Origin: Cupriavidus sp.
GTDB lineage: Bacteria > Pseudomonadota > Gammaproteobacteria > Burkholderiales > Burkholderiaceae
Assembly: GCA_031180665.1 (NCBI GenBank)
Contig: JAPSLP010000006.1
Coordinates: 1 to 64,000 of the forward strand
DNA length: 64,000 bases
Direction of reading: 5' to 3'
Shown piece by piece: positions 28,323 through 36,781 of this stretch (its first letter is position 1; each line of letters begins with the position of its first letter). A program made the translations under genes and the position numbers. Below the pieces are notes generated by a model that made no database searches, had not been told where the DNA came from, and saw nothing but the letters and a program-made list of their open reading frames with translations.

Positions 28323-29705
28323 TCACAGATCGTGCGCCAGTTGCAGCAGGGGCTGGCGCCCGGCCGGCTCGACCAGCCTGCCGTCCTCGCCGAGGATGCC
28401 GGTACGCTGCAGCCACGCCTCGAACTCGGGCGCCGGCGCCAGGCCCAGCGTCTCGCGCAGGTACAGCGCATCGTGGAAGGCTGTGCTCTGGTAATTGAGC
28501 ATGATGTCGTCCGCGCCGGGCACGCCCATGATGAAGTTGACGCCGGCCACGCCGAACAGCGTCAGCAGCGTGTCCATATCGTCCTGATCGGCCTCGGCGT
28601 GGTTGGTATAGCAGATGTCGCAGCCCATCGGCACGCCGAGCAGCTTGCCGCAGAAATGGTCCTCGAGCCCGGCGCGCACGATCTGCTTGCCGTCGTACAG
28701 GTACTCCGGCCCGATGAAGCCGACCACGGTATTGACCAGCAGTGGCGAGAACGTGCGCGCCACCGCGTACGCCCGCGCCTCCATGGTCTGCTGGTCGACG
28801 CCGTGGTGGGCGTTGGCCGACAGCGCGCTGCCCTGCCCGGTCTCGAAGTACATCAGGTTGTTGCCGACCGTGCCGCGGCCCAGCGACAGCGCGGCAGCGC
28901 GGGCTTCGGCCAGCAGCGCCAGATCGATGCCGAAGGCGGCGTTGGCCTGCTCGCTGCCGGCGATCGACTGGAATACCAGGTCGACCGGTGCGCCCTGTTC
29001 GATCGCGCGCAGCGTGTTGGTGACATGGGTCAGCACGCATGACTGCGTTGGCACGCCGTGGCGCTCGCGCAGTTCGTCGATCAGCCGCAGCAGGGCCACG
29101 ATAGAAGCGAGGTTGTCGCCGGCCGGGTTGATGCCGATGGTGGCGTCGCCGCAGCCGTAGAACAGGCCGTCGATGATCGAGGCGGCGATCCCCTTGGGGT
29201 CGTCGGTCGGATGGTTCGGCTGCAGCCGCACCGACAGCCGGCCCGGCAGCCCGATCGTGTCGCGAAAACGCGTGACCACGCGGCACTTGCGTGCCACCGC
29301 GATCAGGTCCTGGTTGCGCATCAGCTTGCTGACCGCCGCTGCCATCTCCGGCGTGATGCCCGGCGCCACCCGGGCCAGCACCGTGCCGTCGGTCTCATGC
29401 AGCAGCAGCCAGTTGCGGAATTCGCCGACCGTCAGCGCCGCGATCTCGGCGAAGACATCGGCGTCGTGGCGATCGACGATCAGACGCGTGACCTCGTCGC
29501 TTTCGTAGGGAATCAGCGCCTCGTTCAGGAAGCGCGACAGCGGCAGGTCGGCCAGCGCCATCCGCGCGGCCATCCGCTCTTCCTCGGTATCGGCCGCGAG
29601 GCCGGCCAGCTGGTCGCCCGAGCGGGCCGGGCTGGCCTTGGCCAGCAGGGTCTTCAGGTCCGCGAACGTGTAACGCCGCGCGCCAATCGTTTCAGTGAAC
29701 GCCAT
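28323..29705 (-). CDS. eutB: Ethanolamine ammonia-lyase large subunit
   Basis: 460-aa EutB, full length. Conserved blocks: DGLFYGCGDATIGINPAGDN, LVFQSIAGSEQANAAFGIDLALL, GNNLMYFETGQGSALSANAHHGVDQQTMEARAYAVAR, and GCDICYTNHAEADQDDMD. It carries the substrate site and most of the B12 site. ATG 29705 (MAFTETIGARRYTF) follows a CAAGGAG-like motif (CCGGGGGAA nearby); a longer frame to 29816 is not homologous. No eat permease, acetaldehyde dehydrogenase, reactivase or microcompartment genes are adjacent. Confidence 0.96.
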   Translation of the reverse strand: MAFTETIGARRYTFADLKTLLAKASPARSGDQLAGLAADTEEERMAARMALADLPLSRFLNEALIPYESDEVTRLIVDRHDADVFAEIAALTVGEFRNWLLLHETDGTVLARVAPGITPEMAAAVSKLMRNQDLIAVARKCRVVTRFRDTIGLPGRLSVRLQPNHPTDDPKGIAASIIDGLFYGCGDATIGINPAGDNLASIVALLRLIDELRERHGVPTQSCVLTHVTNTLRAIEQGAPVDLVFQSIAGSEQANAAFGIDLALLAEARAAALSLGRGTVGNNLMYFETGQGSALSANAHHGVDQQTMEARAYAVARTFSPLLVNTVVGFIGPEYLYDGKQIVRAGLEDHFCGKLLGVPMGCDICYTNHAEADQDDMDTLLTLFGVAGVNFIMGVPGADDIMLNYQSTAFHDALYLRETLGLAPAPEFEAWLQRTGILGEDGRLVEPAGRQPLLQLAHDL

Positions 29706-30059
29706 CTGTTCCCCCGGCAAGGAGCGGTGGCCCGGGCATGACGCGCCTTGGCGCGACGGCGGGGCCTCTGGTCCGCAATATAGCGCGCAAACGTTGCGAG
29801 GCGGAGCGGCGGGCATTTTCCGGACTGTCGGAGCGCAAAGCGTACCCGTTTCTGCGTGCCGCTATCGCCGGCTCGGCGGGCTGCCAAACGGGCTCCATTT
29901 CCGGTGTTGTGACGGCTCCTGCGGCTCGTCAGAGCGCCCCGCGGTGCGGCGAGCCAGGCGATGAGCCGGTGCGGCCGTACCCGTTTCTGCGTACGCCTTT
30001 GTCGGGGCACCAGACGCCGAAACACCGGGGAAAGCGCGTCGCCTCCGCGCTCCGGCCGG
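29706..30059. other. Intergenic region with 17-bp direct repeat
   Basis: 354 bp between eutB and lldR without a convincing gene. CGTACCCGTTTCTGCGT occurs twice (29841-29857, 29976-29992), 135 bp apart, and both lie in a run of GC-rich sequence. The eutB promoter must be here; no clear -35/-10 was found. Confidence 0.6.
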
Positions 30060-30761
30060 CTACTCCGCGTGGCTGCGCACGTAGTCGATATGCGCCTGCA
30101 TCGCTGTACGCGCCTCCTCGGGACGCCGGGCCAGGATCGCCGCGCACAGCGTGCGATGCTGCAGCAGCAATTGCCCGGAGGCCTCGGCATCCTGCTCGCG
30201 CAGGCCGGTGCCATTGGTCGTGATGTGCTCGCGCAGCATGCCGATCACACTGGTATGCAGGTGCAGGAACATCGTGTTGTGCGAGGCCAGCGCGATGGCC
30301 TCGTGCAGCTGGGCGTCGGCGTCCGCCTCCGCCTGCTTGTCGTCGCGGCCGCGGGCGCGCTCCAACTGATCCAACAGGGCGCGGATCCGCCGCAGGTCCT
30401 GCGCGTCCGCACGCAGCGCGGCGAAATAGGCGGTGGCGCCTTCCAGCACGCGGCGGAATTCCAGGATGTCCTCGCGCAAGGCCGGATGATCGGCCACCAG
30501 CTGGCGCCACGGCGACGCGATACCGCTGCGCAGCTGCTCGGTGACGAACACGCCGGCGCCGCGCCGGCTCTGCAGCAGGCCGCGCGCGGCGAGCCGCTGT
30601 GTGGCCTCCCGCACGGTGTTGCGTGCCACGCCGTAGGTCTGCGCCAGGACGCGCTCGGCCGGCAGGCGCGTGCCCGCCGGCCACGTGCCGTCGAGCAGCG
30701 CGGTCTCGACCTTGCGCATCACCTCTTCCACCCGGCCCCGCTCGCGCATGCCTGCCGCCAT
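30060..30761 (-). CDS. lldR: GntR/FadR-type regulator of lactate genes
   Basis: 233-aa FadR-subfamily GntR regulator: winged helix (VETALLDGTWPAGTRLPAERVLAQTYGVARNTVREATQRLAARGLLQSRRGAGVFV) and an all-helical FCD ligand domain with metal-type histidines (LHEAIALASHNTMFLHL, HRTLCAAILARRPEEARTAMQAHI). ATG 30761 has AAGGGAG 6 bp upstream; ATG 30779 is the alternative. It is divergent from lutACB-lldP and a PdhR/LldR-like operator lies in the spacer, so it most likely represses lactate use until L-lactate binds. Confidence 0.9.
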   Translation of the reverse strand: MAAGMRERGRVEEVMRKVETALLDGTWPAGTRLPAERVLAQTYGVARNTVREATQRLAARGLLQSRRGAGVFVTEQLRSGIASPWRQLVADHPALREDILEFRRVLEGATAYFAALRADAQDLRRIRALLDQLERARGRDDKQAEADADAQLHEAIALASHNTMFLHLHTSVIGMLREHITTNGTGLREQDAEASGQLLLQHRTLCAAILARRPEEARTAMQAHIDYVRSHAE

Positions 30762-30801
30762 CGTTTTCTCCCTTCGCATCGCCCTGCCACGTGTCGGTCC
30801 G

Positions 30802-30872
30802 CCGACCGGCTCGCCACCCGGTTCGTCGCTCGGTTCGCCTCCCGGCTCACCGCCTGGTTCGTCAACTGGTCC
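30802..30872. repeat. Degenerate 12-bp tandem repeat upstream of lldR
   Basis: Five to six degenerate copies of a CCCGGTTCGTCG-like 12-bp unit in the lldR/lutA spacer. They end at the LldR operator. A non-homologous frame through them (GGEPGGEPSDEPGGEP) explains the false longer start of lldR. Confidence 0.7.
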
Positions 30873-30880
30873 AACCAATT
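30864..30880. promoter_or_regulatory. LldR operator
   Basis: AACTGGTCCAACCAATT, read on the other strand as AATTGGTTGGACCAGTT, matches the PdhR/LldR consensus AATTGGTNNNACCAATT except one base. It overlaps the -35 of the lutA promoter by one base, in a position for repression. Confidence 0.75.
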
Positions 30881-30908
30881 TGAACCTTGTCGCCAGAGCG
30901 GGAATTAT
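30880..30908 (+). promoter_or_regulatory. Candidate lutA promoter
   Basis: TTGAAC at 30880-30885 and AATTAT at 30903-30908 with a 17-bp spacer; both match 4-5 of 6 consensus bases. The LldR operator abuts it upstream. Confidence 0.45.
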
Positions 30909-31017
30909 GCCGCCGAAACGGACGCGCCCTGTCGCGCCCACCATCGGACGCATCACGACGTCCCCGGCACCACGCATCGAGCCCGCCATTGCAGGCGGGC
31001 CATCTCCGGAGCGAGAC

Positions 31018-31905
31018 ATGATTCCGAGGCAATACCCCGAGGCCCCCGCCGAGGTGTACCTGTTCGCGACCTGCCTGGTCGACCTGTTCGTGCCGCAAGC
31101 CGGCCTGGATGCGGTCCGCCTGCTGGAGCGGGAAGGGCTGACCGTGCATTTCCCCCGCGGGCAGAGCTGCTGCGGCCAGCCGGCCTACAGCAGCGGCAAT
31201 CCCGAGCAGGCCCGCGCCGTCGCGCGTGCGCAACTCGATTTGTTCGCGCAGCCTTGGCCGATCGTGGTCCCCTCCGGTTCGTGCGCGGGCATGATGCGCC
31301 ATCACTGGCCCAAGCTGTTTGAGGACGATGCTGTCGCCGGGCCGAAGGCGCGCGCGCTGGCCGAGCGCGTGTACGAGTTGAGCGAGTTCCTGCTGCGCGT
31401 ACTGAAGGTCCGCTTTCCCGCCGCCGCGGCCCCGGGGTCGGGGTCGGGGTCGGGGTCGGCGTCAGGCAGACCTGAAACCGTGGTGCTGCATACCTCGTGC
31501 GCGGCCCGCCGCGAGATGGGCACGCGCGTTCACGGCGTCGAACTGATCGACGCGCTGCCCGGTGTCACACGGCTGGAACACGAGCGCGAATCCGAGTGCT
31601 GCGGTTTTGGCGGCACCTTCTCGCTCAAGCATCCGGACATCTCGGGCGCGATGGTGCAGGACAAGGTCAGCTCGGCCTGCGCCACCGGCTGCGACACGCT
31701 GGTATCGGCCGATTGCGGTTGCCTGCTCAATATCGGCCACGCCGCGCGCCGGCAGGCGCTCGGGCTCAAGGTCGAACACATGGCGACGTTCCTGTGGCGC
31801 CGTCTTGGCGGCCGGGACAACGGCAGCGACAACCGAGGCGATGGCAGCGGCGATGGCATCGGCGGCCAGGACGCGGCGCGCACCGGAACGGAGACACAGC
31901 GATGA
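31018..31905 (+). CDS. lutA: Lactate utilization Fe-S subunit A
   Basis: 295-aa LutA/LldE with two CCG-type cysteine domains: FPRGQSCCGQPAYSSGN near residue 45 and ESECCGFGGTFSLKHP near residue 195. With LutB and LutC it forms the flavin-free lactate oxidase complex that oxidises L-lactate to pyruvate. Between the two domains is a GSGSGSGSASG linker encoded by a GGGGTC hexamer repeat that is also a G-quadruplex motif. The Asp/Gly-rich tail (GGRDNGSDNRGDGSGDG) is extra to the family. GGAG at 31007-31010 precedes ATG 31018; the stop overlaps lutC by 4 bp. Confidence 0.93.
   Translation: MIPRQYPEAPAEVYLFATCLVDLFVPQAGLDAVRLLEREGLTVHFPRGQSCCGQPAYSSGNPEQARAVARAQLDLFAQPWPIVVPSGSCAGMMRHHWPKLFEDDAVAGPKARALAERVYELSEFLLRVLKVRFPAAAAPGSGSGSGSASGRPETVVLHTSCAARREMGTRVHGVELIDALPGVTRLEHERESECCGFGGTFSLKHPDISGAMVQDKVSSACATGCDTLVSADCGCLLNIGHAARRQALGLKVEHMATFLWRRLGGRDNGSDNRGDGSGDGIGGQDAARTGTETQR
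31434..31455 (+). repeat. Hexanucleotide repeat / G-quadruplex motif in lutA
   Basis: Four GGGG runs separated by TC on the coding strand. It satisfies the G4 motif with 2-nt loops and encodes the Gly-Ser linker of LutA. Each unit is 6 bp, so slippage keeps the frame. Confidence 0.8.
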
Positions 31906-32744
31906 TCGCCGACAACGCCCGCACCCGCATTCTCGAACGGCTGCGCGCGGCCGCGCCGAACGCCACCGACGGCCTCGTCGCCGCGCCAACGCTGAGCCGG
32001 CGCATCGATGCGCATTTCGACGTCCGGCGCGCGATGCACGCGCCTGCCGACGCCGCCGCGCTGACGGACGCAATGCAGGCCGCCCTGCAGGCCGCGCACG
32101 CCGAAGTCTGGCGCACCGACGAGGCCGGCTGGCCCACGCTGCTCGCCGAGCGCCTTGCCGCCGATGGCGTGCGCCGCCTGCTGTTCGATCCGCAGGGTCC
32201 CGAAGGCGCCGCGCTGTCGCGCACCCTGCCTTCAGCCGTGGAAGCCGTCGACTATCAACGCCCGATCGAAGACTGGAAGCGCGAGCTGTTCGACACCGTC
32301 GACGCCGGCTTCACGGTGGCGCGCTCCGGCATCGCGGGAACCGGCACGCTGGTGCTCGTGCCGGACGCACGCGCGCCGCGCACGGTCTCGCTGGTGCCGC
32401 CGCTGCACGTGGCGCTGGTCTACGCCGACACGCTGCACGCCGACCTGCACGCCGCCATGCGCGCCGAACGCTGGCAGGACGGCATGCCGACCAACCTGGT
32501 GCTGGTGTCCGGTCCATCGAAGACCTCCGACATCCAGCAGACGCTGGCCTATGGCGCGCATGGGCCGCGCCGGCTGTGGGTGCTGATCGTCGAGCGCGGC
32601 GGCAAGGCGCCATCGGCCGCTGTATCGGGCGCGTTATCGGGCGCTGTATCGGCCGCTGTATCGGCCGCTGTATCGGCCGCGCCATCGAGCGCGGTACCGG
32701 GCGCGGTACCGGGCGCGGTATCGGCGCAGGGAGAATCCGCATGA
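31902..32744 (+). CDS. lutC: Lactate utilization protein C with repeat-encoded tail
   Basis: 280-aa LutC/LldG (DUF162/LUD domain). Core segments: DTVDAGFTVARSGIAGTGTLVLVPDARAPRTVSLVPPLHVAL and LVLVSGPSKTSDIQQTLAYGAHGPRRLWVLIVERG, after which LutC normally ends. Here about 45 further residues follow, made of four-residue units AVSG/ALSG/AVSA/APSS/AVPG encoded by a 12-bp tandem repeat. Starts in a 4-bp overlap with lutA and ends in a 4-bp overlap with lutB; the order A-C-B differs from the lutABC order of Bacillus. Confidence 0.92.
   Translation: MIADNARTRILERLRAAAPNATDGLVAAPTLSRRIDAHFDVRRAMHAPADAAALTDAMQAALQAAHAEVWRTDEAGWPTLLAERLAADGVRRLLFDPQGPEGAALSRTLPSAVEAVDYQRPIEDWKRELFDTVDAGFTVARSGIAGTGTLVLVPDARAPRTVSLVPPLHVALVYADTLHADLHAAMRAERWQDGMPTNLVLVSGPSKTSDIQQTLAYGAHGPRRLWVLIVERGGKAPSAAVSGALSGAVSAAVSAAVSAAPSSAVPGAVPGAVSAQGESA
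32620..32729 (+). repeat. 12-bp tandem repeat in the 3' end of lutC
   Basis: About nine copies of a GCTGTATCGGCC-like unit with drift to GCGGTACCGGGC at the end. The unit is a multiple of 3, so copy-number change lengthens or shortens the tail in frame. Confidence 0.85.
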
Positions 32745-34186
32745 GCGCGACCCCGATGCATTTCGTCCCCTCCGCGGATTTCAAGGCGCGGGCCCGGGCG
32801 GCGCTGGACGATCCCAAGCTGCGCAGCAGCTTCCGCGGCGCGATGGACTTCCTGCAGAACAAGCGCGCGATCCAGTTTCCCGACGGCGACGAGCTGCAGG
32901 CGCTGCGCGATCTCGGCGAAGCGGTGCGCCAGCACTCGCTGGCGCATTTGCCGGAGCTGCTGGAACAACTGGAAGCCAAGCTGACCGAAGCAGGCGTGCA
33001 GGTCCATTGGGCACAGACGCCCGACGAAGCCAACGCGATCATCGCCGGCATTGCGCAGCGCCACGGCGCGCGCAGCGTGATCAAGGGCAAGTCGATGGCC
33101 AGCGAGGAAATCGCGCTGAACCATTACCTCGCCGAGCGCGGCATCCGCAGCCTCGAGTCGGATATGGGCGAATACATCGTCCAGCTGGCCGGCGAAGGCC
33201 CCTCGCATATCGTGATGCCGGCGATTCACAAAACGCGCGGCGATATCGCCGCGCTGTTCGAGCAGCATATCCCCGACACGCCCTACACCGAGGACGTCGA
33301 CACGCTGATCCAGACCGGCCGCCGCGCGCTGCGGCACGCTTTCGTCGAAGCCGACATCGGCCTGTCCGGCGTCAACTTCGCCGCCGCCGATACCGGCACG
33401 CTGTGGCTGGTGGAGAACGAGGGCAACGGCAGGCTCTCGACCACCGTGCCGCCGGTGCATATCGCCATCATGGGCATCGAGAAGGTAGTGGCGAGCCTGG
33501 ACCATATCGTGCCGCTCGCCACGCTGCTGACGCGCTCGGCCACCGGCCAGGCCATCACCACCTACTTCAACCTGATCACCGGCCCGCGCCGCGCCGGCGA
33601 GCTCGACGGTCCGCGCGAGATGCACGTGGTGCTGCTCGACAACGGCCGCACCCAGGCCTATGCCGACGCGCAATTGCGCGCCACGCTGCAGTGCATCCGC
33701 TGCGGCGCCTGCATGAACCACTGCCCGGTCTATACCCGCATCGGCGGGCACGCCTACGGCACCACCTACCCGGGTCCGATCGGCAAGATCATCTCGCCGC
33801 ATCTGCTGGGGCTGGACGCCACCGCCGACCTGCCGACCGCGTCGAGCCTGTGCGGCGCCTGCGGCGAGGTTTGCCCCGTGCGAATCCCGATTCCCCAGTT
33901 GCTGATCCGGTTGCGCACCGAAGCCAACCGCGATCCCGACGAGGCGGTGAAGCACCCCTTGCGCGGCCAGGGCGCGCGCTACAGCCGCGGCGAACAGCTG
34001 ATCTGGCGCTTCTGGCGCGGCGCGTTCGCGCATCCGCGCCTCTACAAGCTGTTCCGCTGGGCCGCGACGCGGCTGCGGGCCTTCACGCCATCGCGACAGA
34101 TGGGGTGGACCGACCACCGCGAGCCCTTGCGGCCGGCTGCCCGCAGCCTGGCCGATCTGCTGCGCGAGCGCGGACAGCCCGAGTAG
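32741..34186 (+). CDS. lutB: Lactate utilization Fe-S protein B
   Basis: 481-aa LutB/LldF. N-terminal LUD domain (GARSVIKGKSMASEEIALNHYLAERG, GEGPSHIVMPAIHKTRGDIAALF), then two ferredoxin-like 4Fe-4S motifs CIRCGACMNHCPVY and CGACGEVCPVRIPI, and a C-terminal helical region (SRQMGWTDHREPL). It is the electron-transfer subunit of the LutABC lactate oxidation complex. ATG 32741 overlaps the lutC stop. Repeat family A copy 3 follows the gene. Confidence 0.95.
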   Translation: MSATPMHFVPSADFKARARAALDDPKLRSSFRGAMDFLQNKRAIQFPDGDELQALRDLGEAVRQHSLAHLPELLEQLEAKLTEAGVQVHWAQTPDEANAIIAGIAQRHGARSVIKGKSMASEEIALNHYLAERGIRSLESDMGEYIVQLAGEGPSHIVMPAIHKTRGDIAALFEQHIPDTPYTEDVDTLIQTGRRALRHAFVEADIGLSGVNFAAADTGTLWLVENEGNGRLSTTVPPVHIAIMGIEKVVASLDHIVPLATLLTRSATGQAITTYFNLITGPRRAGELDGPREMHVVLLDNGRTQAYADAQLRATLQCIRCGACMNHCPVYTRIGGHAYGTTYPGPIGKIISPHLLGLDATADLPTASSLCGACGEVCPVRIPIPQLLIRLRTEANRDPDEAVKHPLRGQGARYSRGEQLIWRFWRGAFAHPRLYKLFRWAATRLRAFTPSRQMGWTDHREPLRPAARSLADLLRERGQPE

Positions 34187-34211
34187 GCAGGCGTCATCGC
34201 CGACAAACGTC

Positions 34212-34286
34212 CGTCGTTCCCGCCCAAGCGGGGACCCGGCGGCTTTCGAAGACGCTGGATTCCCGCGTCGCGGGAACGACGCGACG
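34212..34286. repeat. Dispersed hairpin repeat family A, copy 3
   Basis: Third copy (TTCCCGCCCAAGCGGGGA ... TTCCCGCGTCGCGGGAA with ends CGTCGT and GACGCGACG). It sits between lutB and lldP in the same operon, where it could act as an mRNA-stabilising or attenuating hairpin. Confidence 0.8.
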
Positions 34287-34365
34287 CTGACCGAGGCACG
34301 GTCAGCAGCGTTGCCGGCCACGAATTTTTCCCTTTCTAGACTCGCATCCCTCGGAGGAGACCGAT

Positions 34366-36087
34366 ATGCAAACCTGGCAACAGGTCTATACGCCGCTGGG
34401 CAGCCTGTGGCTGTCCTCGCTGGCCGCCGCCATTCCCATCCTGTTCTTCTTCGTCGCGCTGGCGCTGCTGCGCATGAAAGGCCATGTGGCCGCGGCGATC
34501 ACGCTGGCGCTCGCGCTCGCCGTGGCCATCTTCGGCTACGGCATGCCGGTGCCGCAGGCGCTCGCCTCGGCGGGCTACGGCTTCCTCTATGGCCTGTGGC
34601 CGATCGCCTGGATCATCGTCACCGCCGTGTTCCTGTACAAGATCGTGGTCAAGACCGGCCAGTTCGACGTGATCCGCGCCTCGGTGCTGGCGATCACCGA
34701 CGACCAGCGCCTGCAGGTGCTGCTGATCGGCTTCGCCTTCGGCGCCTTCCTCGAGGGCGCGGCCGGCTTCGGCGCGCCGGTGGCGATCACCGCCGCGCTG
34801 CTGGTCGGCCTGGGTTTCAATCCGCTCTACGCGGCGGGGCTGTGCCTGATCGCCAATACCGCACCGGTGGCCTTCGGCGCGATGGGCATCCCCATCATCG
34901 TGGCGGGGCAGGTCACCGGCCTCGACCCCTTCCATATCGGCGCGATGGCCGGCCGGCAATTGCCGCTGCTATCGCTGGCGGTGCCGTTCTGGCTGGTGTT
35001 CATGATGGACGGCGTCAAGGGCGTGCGCGAAACCTGGCCGGCCGCGCTGGTCACGGGCGCAAGCTTCGCCGTGACGCAATACTTCACCGCCAACCATATC
35101 GGTCCGGAACTGCCGGACATCACCTCCGCGTTGGTCAGCCTGGTCTCGCTGTCGGCCTTCCTGAAGGTCTGGCAGCCGCGCAGCGCGACGCGCGCCGCCG
35201 GCGCATCGCTGCGTGCCGGCCATGGCGGCGCCGCGGCGCTGGGCGGCTTCGGCGATATGGGCGGCTTCCCGACGGTTGGCACCACGCACCAGCGCAAGGC
35301 CTCGCCCTACACGCTCGCGCAGACGGTGCGCGCCTGGGCGCCGTTCGGCATCCTGACCGCGATCGTCACGGTATGGAGCCTGCAGCCGTTCAAGGCGCTG
35401 TTCGCGACCGGCGGCGCGCTCGCCGGCACCGTGATGAAGTTTCCGGTGCCCTGGCTGGACCAGCTGGTCGTCAAGACCGCGCCGATCGTCGCCGCACCGA
35501 AGGCCTACGATGCGGTGCTGAAGATCGACCTGCTATCCGCCGTCGGCACCGCGATCCTGCTGACCGCGCTGATCTCCGCCGTGCTGCTGCGCATGTCCCC
35601 GCGCGCGCTGCTGGCGACCTTCGGCGAGACCCTGCTCGAGCTGCGCCGCCCCATCCTGTCGATCGGACTGGTGCTGGCCTTCGCCTTCGTCGCCAACTAC
35701 TCGGGCATGTCGTCGACGCTGGCGCTGCTGCTCGCCGGCACCGGCGCGGCCTTTCCGTTCTTCTCGCCCTTCCTCGGCTGGCTGGGCGTCTTCCTGACCG
35801 GCTCCGATACCTCATCGAACGCGCTGTTCTGCTCGCTGCAGAGCACGACCGCGCATCAGATCGGCGTCTCCGACACGCTGCTGGTCGCCGCCAATACCAC
35901 CGGCGGCGTGACCGGCAAGATGATCTCGCCGCAGTCCATCGCAGTGGCCTGCGCGGCGACGGGCCTGGTGGGCCGCGAGTCGGAGCTGTTCCGCTTCACG
36001 GTCAAGCACAGCCTGCTGTTCGCGGTGATCGTGGGGATCATCACGATGATGCAGGCGTATTGGTTGACGGGGATGATTCCGGGTTGA
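34366..36087 (+). CDS. lldP: L-lactate permease
   Basis: 573-aa LctP-family transporter with about 13 membrane segments ([52 protein letters not shown] and others). The motif [18 protein letters not shown] and the C-terminal [22 protein letters not shown] / [20 protein letters not shown] are family hallmarks. It imports L-lactate with protons. GGAGGAGA precedes ATG 34366. The distance from lutB (179 bp, with a repeat) allows co-transcription under the LldR operator. Confidence 0.95.
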   Translation: MQTWQQVYTPLGSLWLSSLAAAIPILFFFVALALLRMKGHVAAAITLALALAVAIFGYGMPVPQALASAGYGFLYGLWPIAWIIVTAVFLYKIVVKTGQFDVIRASVLAITDDQRLQVLLIGFAFGAFLEGAAGFGAPVAITAALLVGLGFNPLYAAGLCLIANTAPVAFGAMGIPIIVAGQVTGLDPFHIGAMAGRQLPLLSLAVPFWLVFMMDGVKGVRETWPAALVTGASFAVTQYFTANHIGPELPDITSALVSLVSLSAFLKVWQPRSATRAAGASLRAGHGGAAALGGFGDMGGFPTVGTTHQRKASPYTLAQTVRAWAPFGILTAIVTVWSLQPFKALFATGGALAGTVMKFPVPWLDQLVVKTAPIVAAPKAYDAVLKIDLLSAVGTAILLTALISAVLLRMSPRALLATFGETLLELRRPILSIGLVLAFAFVANYSGMSSTLALLLAGTGAAFPFFSPFLGWLGVFLTGSDTSSNALFCSLQSTTAHQIGVSDTLLVAANTTGGVTGKMISPQSIAVACAATGLVGRESELFRFTVKHSLLFAVIVGIITMMQAYWLTGMIPG

Positions 36088-36295
36088 TTGCCAGGCGGGC
36101 GCGGGGCGTCGCGCCAGCGCAGGGAATGTGTCGGGATCGTGTGCACGCTCTTCGATGGACGTCGGAAAAAAGCGAAAGCCGCGCAAATCGTGCGGTGGGA
36201 TAGTGCTGCATCGGTCGAGTCGCGTGTCGACAAGGATGTACGAGCCTTGTCTCATGCGCCGCCGACCGATGCAGCCCTTCTTATCCCGATGGACG

Positions 36296-36733
36296 ATGAC
36301 CATGATCACCACCCCGGACCCGAACGTTACCGATCACGATGCGATGCAAGCCGACCCCTCTCGCCCGAAAACCCACCGGCGCCGCAACGACGCGCTGTCC
36401 CGACACGACGCGCTTCAACTGATCCGCAAGCAGATGGGGACAATCGTTCCCCCGTGGGCCCTGTTCACGTCCGTCGGCAGTGGAATCGCGATCGTCATCT
36501 CGGTGATGAGCTTCCAGAGCGCCAACACGCAGGACAAGGTCGACAAGAACACGGCACCGTTGCAGGCCGAGATCGTCGAAATGGACAAGCGGCTGACGGG
36601 CCGGCTCGATGCAGTCGACAGGAGGCTGGATCGCTTCGGGTCCCGCCTCGACGCGTTGGAGATCCGAATGGGCGCGGTGGAAACGCGGCTGGAGCGAATT
36701 GACGCCAAGCTCGACCGCCTGCTCGGCAAATAA
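36296..36733 (+). CDS. Membrane-anchored coiled-coil protein
   Basis: About 145 aa: a basic, polar head (KTHRRRNDALSRHDALQLIRKQMG), one transmembrane helix (PPWALFTSVGSGIAIVISVMSF, residues ~52-72), and a C-terminal coiled coil with heptads (KRLTGRLDAVDRRLDRFGSRLDALEIRMGAVETRLERIDAKLDRLL). Small proteins of this plan are common and mostly uncharacterised. The start is uncertain: ATG 36254, 36269, 36296 and 36302 are in frame and none has a good ribosome-binding site. A perfect hairpin follows the stop. Confidence 0.6.
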   Translation: MTMITTPDPNVTDHDAMQADPSRPKTHRRRNDALSRHDALQLIRKQMGTIVPPWALFTSVGSGIAIVISVMSFQSANTQDKVDKNTAPLQAEIVEMDKRLTGRLDAVDRRLDRFGSRLDALEIRMGAVETRLERIDAKLDRLLGK

Positions 36734-36739
36734 ATCCCA

Positions 36740-36763
36740 GGCCATCCGCCACGGCGGATGGCC
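36740..36763. terminator. Hairpin between convergent genes
   Basis: Perfect inverted repeat with 11-bp arms GGCCATCCGCC / GGCGGATGGCC and a 2-nt loop, between the coiled-coil gene (+) and the M24 peptidase gene (-). No T run follows on either side, so it may be a bidirectional, Rho-assisted terminator. Confidence 0.6.
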
Positions 36764-36781
36764 CAATCCTCCCGCGTTGCG

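Noticed and set aside
29841-29992. CRISPR-like repeats
   Set aside because: Only two copies of a 17-bp repeat with a 118-bp gap; no regular spacers and no cas genes.
34311-36203. Plus-strand frame of 630 codons overlapping lldP
   Set aside because: Arg/Gly/Ala-rich shadow; the lldP frame shows membrane helices and family motifs.
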